Positions 40,091-49,901 of a stretch of 64,000 bases of DNA are shown piece after piece (within the stretch, counting starts at the first letter, position 1; each line of letters opens with the position of its first letter). Made by a program: the position numbers and the translations under genes. Under the pieces are notes generated by a model. The model searched no databases, was not told where the DNA came from, and saw only the letters and a list, made by a program, of their open reading frames with translations. The stretch spans positions 51,396,827 through 51,460,826 of the forward strand of contig CM039462.1 in assembly GCA_022414725.1 (NCBI GenBank), given 5' to 3'. Origin of the DNA: Microglena sp. YARC (Eukaryota > Chlorophyta > Chlorophyceae > Chlamydomonadales > Chlamydomonadaceae).

Positions 40091-40285
40091 ACTGCATGAT
40101 CATTTGAGAGAAAGATTAGCCTTAGGCTAATGGATGCGAAGCATCTATCGACAGAACGCCCACAAAAACAAATAGCCCGGGCCATCGCTAGACAGTCGCG
40201 GAATTAACCTACCCTTCTTTTGCATTTTTCGGAATTTTCTATATACTCGGGAAAGATGCCGTCATGCCGCTAGTGCCATACTTAC
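40091..40285. other. Virus-host junction zone
   Basis: Short sequence with the inverted partner TAATGGATGCGAAGCATC (40,136-40,152) and a TTTCTATATACTCGGGAAAG stretch. At about 40,286 the sequence becomes identical to the intron between transferrin exons 3 and 4 of the sister genes (CTAGCATTGCACCTGTCTTT; compare 50,077 and 61,076). The viral block therefore breaks into that intron. Confidence 0.55.
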
Positions 40286-40401
40286 TAGCATTGCACCTGT
40301 CTTTCCCTGCTCTTCCTGACGTTGCTGTTCTGAGCCCTGTGTGCTTGCTTGCTTGTCCTCCAGCAGCATGCCCATTCACGAATCCTGTTGCGTAATGACC
40401 C

Positions 40402-40433
40402 CCCCCCCCCCCCCACCACCCCCCCCCCCCCCC
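40402..40433. repeat. Poly-C tract in a transferrin intron
   Basis: Two C runs split by ACCA, part of the polypyrimidine tract before the exon at 40,449. The sister introns have shorter single runs (50,187-50,201; 61,196-61,209). Confidence 0.8.
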
Positions 40434-40448
40434 TGTTTGCTGCTGCAG

Positions 40449-41972
40449 GGCCAGCGCTCTTGCCACACTGGCTTCCGCAAGGTCTCTGGCTGGACTCTGC
40501 CTGTGGCCTACATGACATCTAGTAATGTCATGCCTGTGGTCTCCAGCAATGCCAATGTAGAGGATGATGCCGAGACGGTGAGCAAGTTAGCCTGCTGTCT
40601 ACCCTGTTGTTGACAAGTGAATGTATTTCCTCTGGAAACTGTGCACGCACAGCACGCATGAAAGGTTGTTTGCTGTGTCATACTTCTGTAACGCTGTCTG
40701 CCTGTTTCCAGTCCTTGCACATGACCCATGCTCTATCTTTCTGTCTTCCCCCAGGTTGCTTCCTTCTTCAGCACAGTGTGTGCGCCAGGTGGTGAGCCTA
40801 CTTCAAATGACGCAAGCTTCAGCGGCATCTGCGATGGCTGTGGCACGGTGCGGCTGTGCCATTGATTTTTTTAGGCCCATGTAATGTTGTGACATGATGC
40901 CTGCCTTCGCAAGTGGGGGGCCAAAGATACATCCTCTTGATACCCCTACACTTGATACATCAGACCCCTTGGCCTGCACTTGTGCTTGTTTTGATTTGCC
41001 ATGGCCCCTATCTCTGCACTCTCCCTTGCCCCTTCTTGCAAGTTGGTTGTTCAAAAGTGTGTGCCTTTCCCCTCCCCTGACCTGCAGGCTGGTTGTGGCT
41101 CTGACTCTTTGTATGAGGGTTATGCTGGCGCCATGCGCTGCCTCATGGAGGGTAATGGTGACGTTGCCTTTGTGAAGCAAAGCAGTCCCCTTGACTATGC
41201 CAGTGATGGAGGTAGCAAGCAGGCCTGGTCCACCCTGAACCAGGTATGTGCTAGTGCTCTGATCCCGTGTGCATGTGCTTGTTGCCCTCAATGTGCTCAT
41301 AATCCTAGCCTTTTGTCTACATGATCGTTGTGCTAGCTTCTACCCTTCTTAGCCCCTACCTCTTTCACCCTCTATGGTTTGTACCTCCATCTTCAGTGCC
41401 TGACCCCCATCTGCCCTTTCCCCCCCCTGTAGGCTAGTATGCGCCTGCTGTGCCCCTCCGGTGGCTGTGTGCCCTTGGACCAGTATGGTGCCTGCAACGT
41501 TGCCAAGGCTGCCGCACGTGCGTTTGTGGCCCGTCCCAACTGGGCCAGCTATGGTGTTGGCGCAAGTGTTGTTCAGGCCATGAAAAGTGCCCCCAGCACT
41601 GCCGTCACGGCTGGTGTAAACTTGATTAATGCGGATTATCCCGTGTCAGCCGACACTAAGACCCTCACCCAGATTACTGGAACCTTCAGCAACTACTTTG
41701 GGGCTAGTGCGGTGGCAGCCTTTGAGCGCATCCGTGCCCTTGGGGTGAGCTGGGGTAGCGCCACCACCACCATCATTGATGCCATCACCACCACCTCCAT
41801 CACCACCTCCATTGATTCCACTACCACCACCACCACCACCACCATTGATACCACCACTAGCTCTGGTGCTGCTACTGCTGCTGGTTCCATTAGCTCTAGT
41901 GGTGCTGCTACTGCTGCTGCTGGTTCCATTAGCCTAGTATCCTATTGGACTTCAAATGAGCCCATGGCTTGA
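40449..41972 (+). pseudogene. Transferrin-like gene A, missing its first exons
   Basis: Exons 40,449-40,577 (GQRSCHTGFRKVSGWTLPV), 40,755-40,847 (VASFFSTVCAPGG, ICDGCGT), 41,088-41,243 (YEGYAGAMRCLMEGNGDVAF) and 41,433-41,744 or to the stop at 41,970-41,972 (LLCPSGGCVPLDQYGACNVA). All have GT-AG borders identical in place to the sister genes. The family binds ferric iron with carbonate; algal members are secreted or surface-bound iron-uptake proteins. The last exon runs on into a Thr/Ser-rich tail, likely O-glycosylated. The signal-peptide exon, the VCIP exon and the YFGVAVVKK exon are absent because viral DNA lies to the left. Confidence 0.88.
41759..41935 (+). repeat. ACC/GCT trinucleotide repeats (Thr/Ser/Ala-rich tail)
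   Basis: ACC-rich then GCTGCT-rich sequence, in frame with transferrin gene A. The tail at 51,536-51,693 in gene B is similar but lacks the Ala/Ser block, showing independent repeat change. Confidence 0.75.
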
Positions 41973-42258
41973 CAGGGGACTTATGTTTGTCTTTGTACCA
42001 TACATCATTCCTGTGTGTATGTGTGTGTAGTGTATGAGATATGATGATGTGTGTACAATGGTTTCAGTGAGTATCCTCCAATCCCCCCTCGCCCCTCCTC
42101 CACTCCTCCTCCACGCCTCCTCCACCACTCCTAATTCCACCACTCCTAATCTCCAATCCTGTGGTGCAACTAAAAGTGTAACCTCATGTTGACATACTCT
42201 GAATTTACAGCTTTAATACTCTAAAGCCAAGTTATAGAGGGGGGCAAATTGTACTGAT

Positions 42259-42308
42259 AGATTTCAAGATTTCAAGATTTCAAGATTTCAAGATTTCAAG
42301 ATTTCAAA
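42259..42308. repeat. Tandem GATTTCAA repeat
   Basis: An 8-9-bp unit (ATTTCAAG) repeated six times. Confidence 0.85.
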
Positions 42309-42328
42309 CATTTCCTGCTTTGATGTAG

Positions 42329-45292
42329 GCGCACCGAAGCCGTACACACCATTTGTATGAGGAGCAGCACCGTAGCCATGGTGATGATACTCTAAGCAGG
42401 GAGTTTTCACATTCAGAAAGTGGGAGCCTAGCAGAAGCTGCCCATCCCGACAAACTAGCCTTCTCAGAAAGTGGAAGTCAAGTAGAAGCTGCCCCTCCCA
42501 CATGGCCCTCCCTAGCACAAAGGGGGGGCCAGGTGGAAGCTGCCGATCTTGGGATTGACCAAACCAGTAGCCCAGGAGATTGGAGTCATGGAGGGACCGC
42601 CGATCTTGGAATTGGGCAATCCGTTAGTGCAGGAGGTTATAGTCTGAGTGAGGCCGCCATTCACCATCACTCTCACAGCTCATCCAGACTAGCCCGCCTG
42701 TTAGCTGGCTACAACGCTTGGTATGACTACTGCCTCACTGCTGCTGGAGGGTACTGCGCCCCCTGTGAGCAGTACGAGCGGCCCTGTGAGGTGTGAGCTT
42801 TTGATTTGTTTGGTATGGTGGGGAGGGGGGTGGGGTGAGAGGAGGGGTAGGTGGGTGGGGTGGTGCTATGTGAGCTATGCTGAAAATAAGATGGGTGATC
42901 AGTTCGAGCAGCCCTGAGTACAGCAACCTTTTTTTTTTTTTTTTTTAATTTATCATCCCTTTTTTTCTTCTTCTTGTGACTTCTCATTTGTTAGCTTCTT
43001 ACCTCCGCCACTGTAAGTGGTTGAGATCTGGGTCCGGCTCTAAGGGGTTTAATACCTACGCCACCAAAACGGTGGTTGGGAGTTTGGTTTGTTTGTCCTC
43101 GACACACCCCTGATGTAATGGGGTTTTTTGCTTTGTGGGTGCTTTTTCTTTTTGTTTAAAGCACAGAGTCTCATACACCCTCGCGGTGTCAAGTAGACTT
43201 TAACATGTAATGTAATGTAATGTAATTGGTCTTGTTGGTCTTATTTGGTCTGGTGGTGGGGTGGGGTGAGGGGTTGGGTGTGGCTGTGTCTGTGTGGTGT
43301 GGATGTGGGTGTGTTGTTATGGGTGGGTGGGTGGGTGGTGGTGGTGGGGGGTAGCGTCTGCATGCTTGCTCCTTACCAGAGTGTTAGCATGGATTAGGAA
43401 GGGTTATGCGGAGATGATGTTTGAGCTAATCTGATATTTTTAGCTGTTCGGATTTCGTGAATTCCTTTAAAAACTGTTTGTATCCATGTACACCACAGAC
43501 TGATGATCTTGAGGGGAGCAATGACCGCATCTGCATGCTTCCCACTTACTAGGGTGGCAGTGGGGATGAGGAGGGCTTATGTGGAGATGATTTTTGGCTA
43601 CTCGGTTATTTTTAGCTGTCTGGCTTTTCCCTAATTCCCTAATTGGTTTGTATCCAATACCACAGAACGATGATCTTGAGGGGAGCGATGAAAGCATCTG
43701 CATGCTGCCCACATACTATGGAGGCAACGTAGATGAGGAGGGCTTATGTGGAGCCTCTGTGACCCCCGTGAATATTGGACGTGAAGATATCAGCATCACT
43801 CTGGCCAGTGAAGCCACCGCAGTCATTGGCCAACTCATGCAGTTCATAGATGTCAATGGAAGGTGGGAAAAACTGCCTAAAACCTTACTAAAACCTTACT
43901 AAATTGACACCTGCCTGAAACCTGCCATACTTGACACCTGCCTGAAACCTGCCATACTTGACACCTGGCTAAATTGATTCCATGCAATCAATTGATGTAT
44001 GTGGGAGGTGGGGCTATGTGCTCACTGTGATGATTCCCTACTGTGCTGTCTCTCGACCGCTCACATATCCTACAGCAGTCTGCACCTGTTCAGGTTGTTA
44101 AACAGGTGTTCAGGGTGTAAACCACCTGTTCAACAACTACATGTTTAAGCAATGATGTACTTACACAGGTGTTAAACACCCAGAACACCTTTTTAACAAC
44201 CTGAACAGGGTGCAGGCTGCCGTAGAGATGCCTAGGTTTCACTCTAAATTGTGGTTTTGAAGAAGCCAATTATACCCTTTGCTAACTAAACCCTTCCTTA
44301 ATTGAAATCTACCCAAATTGAAATCCGTCCAACTTGAAACCTACCCTGATTGAAACCTTAGCTAATTGAAACTTGCAGTCATTGAAACCTGTCCCACTTG
44401 AAATCTGTTCAGATTGAAACCTACCCTAATTGAAACCTTTACAGATTGAAACCTACCCTAATTGAAATCTACCTTAATTGAAACCTTTACAGATTGAAAC
44501 CTACCCGAATTAAAAGCTGCGCCGATTGAAACCTTTGCGTTTTAAAAATTGCGCTTATTGAAACCTGCCTCACTTGAAATCTGTTCAGATTGAAAACCAC
44601 CCGAGTTGAAACCTACCCAACTTGAAAGCTGCGCTGATTAAAACCTTTGCTAATTAAAACTTGTGCTAATGGAAACCTACCCTTATTAAAAGCTGCGTTG
44701 ATGAAAACCTTTGCTATTTAAAACTTGCGCTAATTGAAACCTACCCTTATTAAAAGCTGTGCTGATTAAAACCTTTGCTAATTAAAACTTGTGCTAATGG
44801 AAACCTACCCTTATTAAAAGCTGCGTTGATGAAAACCTTTGCTATTTAAAACTTGCGCTAATTGAAACCTACCCTTATTAAAAGCTGTGCTGATTAAAAG
44901 CTTTGCTAATTAAAACTTGTGCTCATTGACACCTGCCCCACTTGAAATCTGCAGTGATTGAAAACTACCCTTATTGAAAACTGCACAGGTGGTACGGAAT
45001 CATACGCCTCCAATGTCCCTACATGCTACTGCTAGGTTCCAGTGCGGGGCAATACATCCAGTACAACGTCACCAACTCCGCTTTTCCCAGCTCGCTATGG
45101 AGTACCACAATCGACCGATCTCTATATGGAGGATTGTATAGGACCTGCACCACCTACACAATTGTGATGGATACCATCGACCCATGTCGCACAAGTGTGA
45201 TCAACATGACTGTAGACTTCTTTGCGCGTGCCACTATCGCTACAGACGATGACACATGTGATGTGTTGGACTCGGCCACTGATGGTCAAAGG
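42329..45292 (+). CDS. N-terminal exons of gene B, extracellular-type protein
   Basis: Three exons with matching GT-AG borders and phases: 42,329-42,790 (Ser/His/Gly-rich, ending LAGYNAWYDYCLTAAGGYCA then CEQYERPCE), 43,666-43,862 (DDLEGSDESICMLPTYYGGN, IGREDISITLASEATAVIGQ), and 44,989-45,292 (RWYGIIRLQCPYMLLLGSSA, DTIDPCRTSVINMTVDFFAR, CDVLDSATDGQR). Cys-rich content and NxT/S sites suggest a secreted or wall glycoprotein. The family is not recognised. The next exon, 48,558, is Pro-rich and leads into a transferrin lobe. The first exon or signal peptide was not found. Confidence 0.5.
42930..43235 (+). mobile_element. Non-LTR retroposon 3' end with (ATGTA)n tail
   Basis: Non-coding sequence ending in ACATGTAATGTAATGTAATG, the short-repeat 3' tail typical of algal LINE copies. 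The body (GTAAGTGGTTGAGATCTGGG, GGGGTTTTTTGCTTTGTGGG) carries no ORF. It lies in a gene B intron. Confidence 0.4.
43340..43600 (+). pseudogene. Decayed duplicate exons in gene B
   Basis: The segment at 43,495-43,600 repeats the real exon at 43,666 (GATGATCTTGAGGGGAGCAA, ATCTGCATGCTTCCCACTTA) but has a TAG inside. An older copy lies at about 43,345-43,430 (GTCTGCATGCTTGCTCCTTA). The flanking intron sequence is duplicated too, so this is tandem segment duplication. Confidence 0.7.
44084..44225. repeat. Inverted repeat, MITE-like hairpin
   Basis: The left arm, GCACCTGTTCAGGTTGTTAA and following bases, is mirrored by the right arm ending AACAACCTGAACAGGGTGC, with about 36 bp per arm and a few mismatches. 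Related motifs (AACAGGTGTT, GTGCAGGCTGCC) recur near 54,045 and 55,660-55,760, so a small repeat family is dispersed here. Confidence 0.6.
44275..44988. repeat. Degenerate about 18-bp minisatellite (TTGAAACCTACCCTAA type)
   Basis: About 35 imperfect units of ATTGAAACCTACCCTAATTG type. Inside, 44,640-44,900 shows a higher-order repeat of about 120 bp. It fills the intron before the exon at 44,989. Confidence 0.85.
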
Positions 45293-45349
45293 GTGAGTCT
45301 GGGTGGATCTGGGTGGGACTAGCTGGGTCTGGCTGGGTCTAGGCGGGTC

Positions 45350-45540
45350 TATAGACTTATTTGTGCATGCCACTGTCGTTACGGACAATGACACATGTGA
45401 TGTGTTGGACGCAGCCAGTGATGGTCAAAGGGTGAGTCTGGGTGGATCTGGGTGGGACTGGCTGGGTCTGGCTGGGTCTAGGCGGGTCTGTAGACTTGTT
45501 TGTGAGTGCCACAGTCGTGATGGAAAATGACACATGTGTA
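45350..45540 (+). pseudogene. Duplicate 3' ends of the gene B exon
   Basis: 45,350-45,442 repeats the end of exon 44,989-45,292 (ACACATGTGATGTGTTGGAC then GATGGTCAAAGGGTGAGTCT) with its splice donor, and 45,490-45,540 starts another copy. The upstream part of the exon is not copied. Confidence 0.7.
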
Positions 45541-45809
45541 CGGGTCGGCTATGTTATATAATAATTGATATTATATAATATTATACATATTTGTACTGCC
45601 TGTACTTCAGGTGTTTTCTCCTTTTCTTCGCTTTCTTTCTTCACGTGGCACTGCGCTTTCATTATTCTCGCAGCTTCCTACCGTATCGCAGCTTTGCAGC
45701 TTGCCTAGGCAACGCGCATTAGATTAACTTCGTTTATATTTGGGCGTGACTGCGAGGGCGGTCAAGCGCGGTAGACCGCTTCATTCAGATCCAACTGAAC
45801 GATGGTGGA

Positions 45810-46100
45810 ATGCAGCAACACAACTGCACATTGTGGAAGCCGGAGGTGCTGGTAGCCCACCTAAACCGGGACAAGTTCACCTACCATAACGTGTTCGATG
45901 TGGCCCTCAGTGAGAGCCCAGGCACTCTCGGGGCTTGCGTGTTGTTTTGCAAGCGGTGCAATAACCAATACTCCGCCTCGAACCCCCACCAGACAGCAAA
46001 GCAGCACAAGGAATCTTGCATGGTTGGTAGGACCAGCAGGACGGAGGATGGCCCAAACTTGATCATCATGGATGGGGCAGATGGGGCTTCCCCCTCAAAG
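45810..46100 (+). pseudogene. BED-zinc-finger fragment, hAT-type transposase
   Basis: The frame contains VLFCKRCNNQYSASNPHQTA then KQHKESC, a C-x2-C...H-x4-C finger with an upstream VFDVAL segment, as at the N-terminus of hAT transposases in algae. Homology ends where a (CA)n tract begins; the Thr-His repeats beyond are microsatellite. No catalytic domain is nearby. Confidence 0.5.
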
Positions 46101-46103
46101 AAC

Positions 46104-46215
46104 ACACACACACACACACACAAATACAAACTTACATACACATACACACACACTAACACATACAAACACACACAAGCACATACATACAAACACACACTAA
46201 CACACATACAAGCGC

Positions 46216-46252
<37 letters not shown>

Positions 46253-46630
46253 AACACATACAATGATACAGACAACACACACACAAAAACGCATACAAAC
46301 ACACACACAAACACATACAAACGCGCGCACACACTCACAAACACATACAAACACACACATGCACGTGCACACACGCACACACACACACACGAACACACAC
46401 ACACAAATACATTCAAACACATACAATGATACAAAAACGCACAAACACACATACCAACTCGCGCAAACACACACACACAAACACATACAATGATACAAAC
46501 ACACACAAACACATACAAACACACACGCACAAACACATACAAACACATGAAGACAAACGCGCACAGACAAAAACACGCATACAAACGCACACACATACAC
46601 ACATATAAATGCACACCCAAACACACACAG
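46104..46630. repeat. (CA)n-rich microsatellite, about 530 bp
   Basis: Interrupted CACACA / ACATACAA tracts. Long Thr-His and Cys-Val ORFs in all frames are by-products. Confidence 0.95.
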
Positions 46631-46639
46631 CTCCTGATC

Positions 46640-47165
46640 ACCCCTCCACCACCACTCTACAATCTCGTGGAGCCAACTCTAAGCAGCAGATTCCCCCTTT
46701 GATGTTTGGAGGGCATGTCCCATAGAGAAACAGAATGGGCAGCTTCTTAAAAAAAAAACTAAACTTGCATAATGAACTTTCCATCACTACTAAAACTAGA
46801 GCTAGTGCACCTTGGAGCTGCCCAGAAGCTGGTGCTTGTAGCTTTCTATAGTAATTTAGACACAGCTTTGCTACACTACCTCTTATGCCTAAGCCCACAA
46901 TGCTCAGCCACATTATTGATTGAGCATTCGGCCACGGGACTGTTCATACGATAGTTCCGCTTTTCCGGTTCCGCGTTTCAAATGCTTTGTTTTATTTTTG
47001 TAAGCATCCAGATTGGCTCCCAACAAAATCCGGCTCCATTAAAGTTATTTTACAACATATGTGGTACTTAAAAAATGATTTGGACAACTTAATCTGACTA
47101 GTATTGAACTTATGCTAGTTTAATATTATAGAATATTAGTTTTTCCTCAATAATATTAGTTGCCG
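46640..47165. other. Intronic sequence, no gene seen
   Basis: Mixed sequence with an A8 run and an A/T-rich end. No coding or repeat family is recognised. Confidence 0.4.
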
Positions 47166-47300
47166 ATCCTTACACATGTGACGTGTTGGACGCAGCCACT
47201 GATGGTCAAAGGGTGAGTCTGGATAGGACTGGCTGGGTCTGGCTGGGTCTGGGCGGGTCTGTAGACTTCTTTGTCTGCGCCACTGTTGCTACGGACGAAG
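47166..47300 (+). pseudogene. Further duplicate of the gene B exon end
   Basis: ACACATGTGACGTGTTGGAC, GATGGTCAAAGGGTGAGTCT and TAGACTTCTTTGTCTGCGCC repeat the sequences at 45,260 and 45,390. It is a fourth partial copy, separated by the hAT and microsatellite insertions. Confidence 0.7.
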
Positions 47301-47335
47301 GCACATTTAGGCGCACCCCAGTGGAATTACAATTG

Positions 47336-47450
47336 TCACTGTAGCACAAACTCATGGCCCCCATCAGTAAAACAATTGTTTGGGGTTCAGCTCATCAGTG
47401 CTTTTTCGTTTTAGCCCCTCCTGTCATAGTTGGGCAATACCAGTTTCTTC
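47336..47450 (+). mobile_element. LINE 3' UTR fragment
   Basis: CACTGTAGCACAAACTCATG, GTAAAACAATTGTTTGGGGT and TTAGCCCCTCCTGTCATAGT match the 3' ends of the two larger LINE fragments at 52,545 and 62,608. Confidence 0.7.
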
Positions 47451-47999
47451 TTTTCAGTTAAAAGCAGCAGCCTCCAGGCAGCTCCCCTGACTGGTTATTC
47501 AGCCAAAGCTAATGCAACCTAGTGTGTCTGGAAGCTGACAGAATCCGCTGTCCAGAACTGTCAAAATCTTGGGGCTTGGACCAGTGGCTGGCTAAGGGAG
47601 CTGCCTAGAAGCTGCTGCTCGTAGCTGATAAGAAAACAATGTCTAGGACGATCTGGTGGACGATGGCAGGTATTAGCTACTGATGGACAAAGGGTGGGTC
47701 TGGTTGCAGGAGGGCTCTATTGGTATCTGTATGTATGTGTATGCAGGTGAACCGGCACCTTACATCTGCAGGCAGCAATACCAAGCCTTTTTGATACGAG
47801 CACCTTGGGCGCGTACCTGCTTCGTTCATTGTGCTTGTTACACTGCCTTATCTTGCTTGCAACCTGCCACCTAAATGTATGTATGCTACCCCCAGTCCCC
47901 TCATGATATCCCGGAAGTTCATTCTCCCATGTTAGTTAATAGTGGTGGGCTAGTTAGTTAATAGCTGTGGGTTAGTTGGATAATATTAGTGGGTAATAG

Positions 48000-48476
48000 T
48001 GGGTAATAGTTAGAAGTGGATGCCCCAAATCCACGGGGCACCTGTACTTCCACACATGCACTTAGGACCTCCAGGGCAATGTGAGACTAGATGGTCCTAC
48101 CTAGTAAGCCGGTATTCTGTGGTGGGTAGGACCGTTACTAGTCGAGTCTCACGCAAGCACCTCTTTGGTTGCATCTTAGCATTTTGTGTGTTATTTTATT
48201 TGTATGGCCTATACATATGAAATTGCAGAGGTTGCATCATGTGTGCTGTTATTACGTTTATCTATCTAACTGTTGTTTTGTCATTGCAATGTATGCTATA
48301 ACGATTCCTAAGATAGGTTTTATCAATAGGAGCACCTTAGAAACCACTCGTCTTTGTTAGGCTCACGTTGCACTGCTCACTGCATATTGCTCTGCCCATT
48401 CAAACGCCTGCTTCAATCGTTATTCAGGCTGGCCCCCTCAACCTCACGCCTCGTAATAAGGCATATAACTCTTATC

Positions 48477-48511
<35 letters not shown>

Positions 48512-48512
48512 C
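48000..48512 (+). mobile_element. Retroposon 3' end with (ATTG)n tail
   Basis: A non-coding body ends CTCGTAATAAGGCATATAAC then TCTTATC followed by seven ATTG units. An ATAAGGCATATAACT motif before a short-repeat tail is the normal look of an algal non-LTR 3' end. The 5' limit is a guess. Confidence 0.4.
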
Positions 48513-48557
48513 ATTCATTTATTAATTCATTTATTTATTCATTGCTTTGCTTTTCAG

Positions 48558-49303
48558 GTCACCCAGAGTATGATTTTCATTCCTACACCCTTTGAGCGTC
48601 CCAGCCCGCCACCAGATAATCCACCGATGCCTCCCCTCCCCCTTACACCTAACTATCCTTTCATCCCATGGAACTGGCTCCCCCCTCCTTCCCCACCCCC
48701 ACCCCTCATGCCATCACCCCCCGCCCTCCCCCCTCCTCCCCCACCTCCTCGTTCTCCTCGACAGCCACCCCCACCTCCTCCCCCCCCGCCCCCTCCTAGC
48801 CCCCTCCCCTTTCCCCCCTTCCCCACCGCCAAGTCCACCATCCCCTCCTCCGTTCCAACCCCCATCTCCTCCACCTCCTCCATATTCCCCCCTCCCTTCC
48901 CTTCCCCCCCTTCCTCCTAGTCCCCCCCTCCTCCCCCTCCACCCCCTCCTCATCCTAGCCCTCCCCCCCCCCCCTCCCCCTCCTCCTCCCAGTCCTCCCC
49001 CTCCTTCCCCCCTCCAAGCCCTCCCCTCCTTACCCCCCTCCCCACCTCCTCCTAGTCCTCCCCCTCCTCCTCCTAGCCCTCCCCCTCTTTACCCCCCTCC
49101 CCCTCCTCCTCCTAGTACAGTCCAGGTTGCAGCTGTCACAGTTTGCATCCCTCTCAGTAGCATCAACGCGCAACAATGCGCCGCATACTTCACCAGCAAC
49201 TTTGGCGAGGGTGCACTTTCCTACGACTGCGTTGCGGGTACTACTGCGGAAGGTTGCATGCAGAGAATTAAAGACGGGACTGCCGACATTGCCAACTTCG
49301 GAG
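48558..49303 (+). CDS. Gene B: Pro-rich linker and first transferrin exon
   Basis: The exon opens at 48,558 (VTQSMIFIPTPFERPSPPPD) after a TTTTCAG acceptor, in phase with the preceding exon. It becomes a hydroxyproline-type Pro-rich linker (SPPPSPPSPPP units), and finally the start of a transferrin lobe (VQVAAVTVCIPLSSINAQQC, YDCVAGTTAEGCMQRI) ending at 49,303. The Pro-rich region is open in one frame up to TAG 48,918 and in another frame from about 48,800 onward, so a C-run length error or frameshift sits between. Alternatively part of the C-rich tract is an intron ending at TAGTACAG 49,122. Such linkers are common in volvocine and related algal wall proteins. Confidence 0.65.
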
Positions 49304-49661
49304 GTCAGTGCCTCAAGTCGGTCCGTGCCTGCCACGCCAGCATACTGACCACCCCTCAACTGTGTCGATTACATCTCCTCTACCGCTACCCCATCCACCA
49401 CAGCCACCACTGCAACAACTCCAAGTGACATCACCAACAACAACACCCACCAACACCACCCATCGACACCACAAACACATAAACCAACACCCACCACTGC
49501 CACAAGCACCATCACCCACCACTACCACCACCACACCTACATCACCACCACATCCACACCAGCACACACAACCAACCCACTCCAGCACACCACACCTCCA
49601 TCACCATCACACCGCCACAGCCACGCCACACACAACACTGTACACCACAAGAACACAGACT

Positions 49662-49854
49662 AAAGGTAATGATAACGCCTGGTGGGGCGTGGTGTTAAGG
49701 GAGGCCATTGTACACAGGTAGGGAGCGGTCTTCTACCTCAACTGGACAAGCTACCATCGCGGTTAACGACGACGAAGGGGGAAACGAACCCCCAACTCTT
49801 CGTCCTCGAGCAATTTGGTCTACCACTAGATCAATGTATATCACTGAAAGGGCT
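49662..49854 (-). mobile_element. tRNA-derived SINE, copy 1
   Basis: A 193-bp element on the minus strand. Its head has an A-box-like TGATCTAGTGGTAGACC and a B-box-like GGGGGTTCGTTTCCCCC, but no foldable tRNA cloverleaf. It is flanked by a 10-bp target duplication AACACAGACT (49,652-49,661 and 49,855-49,864). The homologous intron of gene C at about 60,859-60,868 has the single, unoccupied AACACAGACT, so the insertion is younger than the duplication. Confidence 0.88.
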
Positions 49855-49901
49855 AACACAGACTCATTTCCCTCCTGCTTTGTGTTTTTTGCACACGCCA
49901 G

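Noticed and set aside
45881..46641. Cys/Val-rich and Thr/His-rich ORFs up to 247 aa
   Set aside because: They are translations of a (CA)n microsatellite.
48653..48953. Gly/Arg-rich ORFs on the minus strand
   Set aside because: They are antisense shadows of the Pro-rich, C-rich tract.
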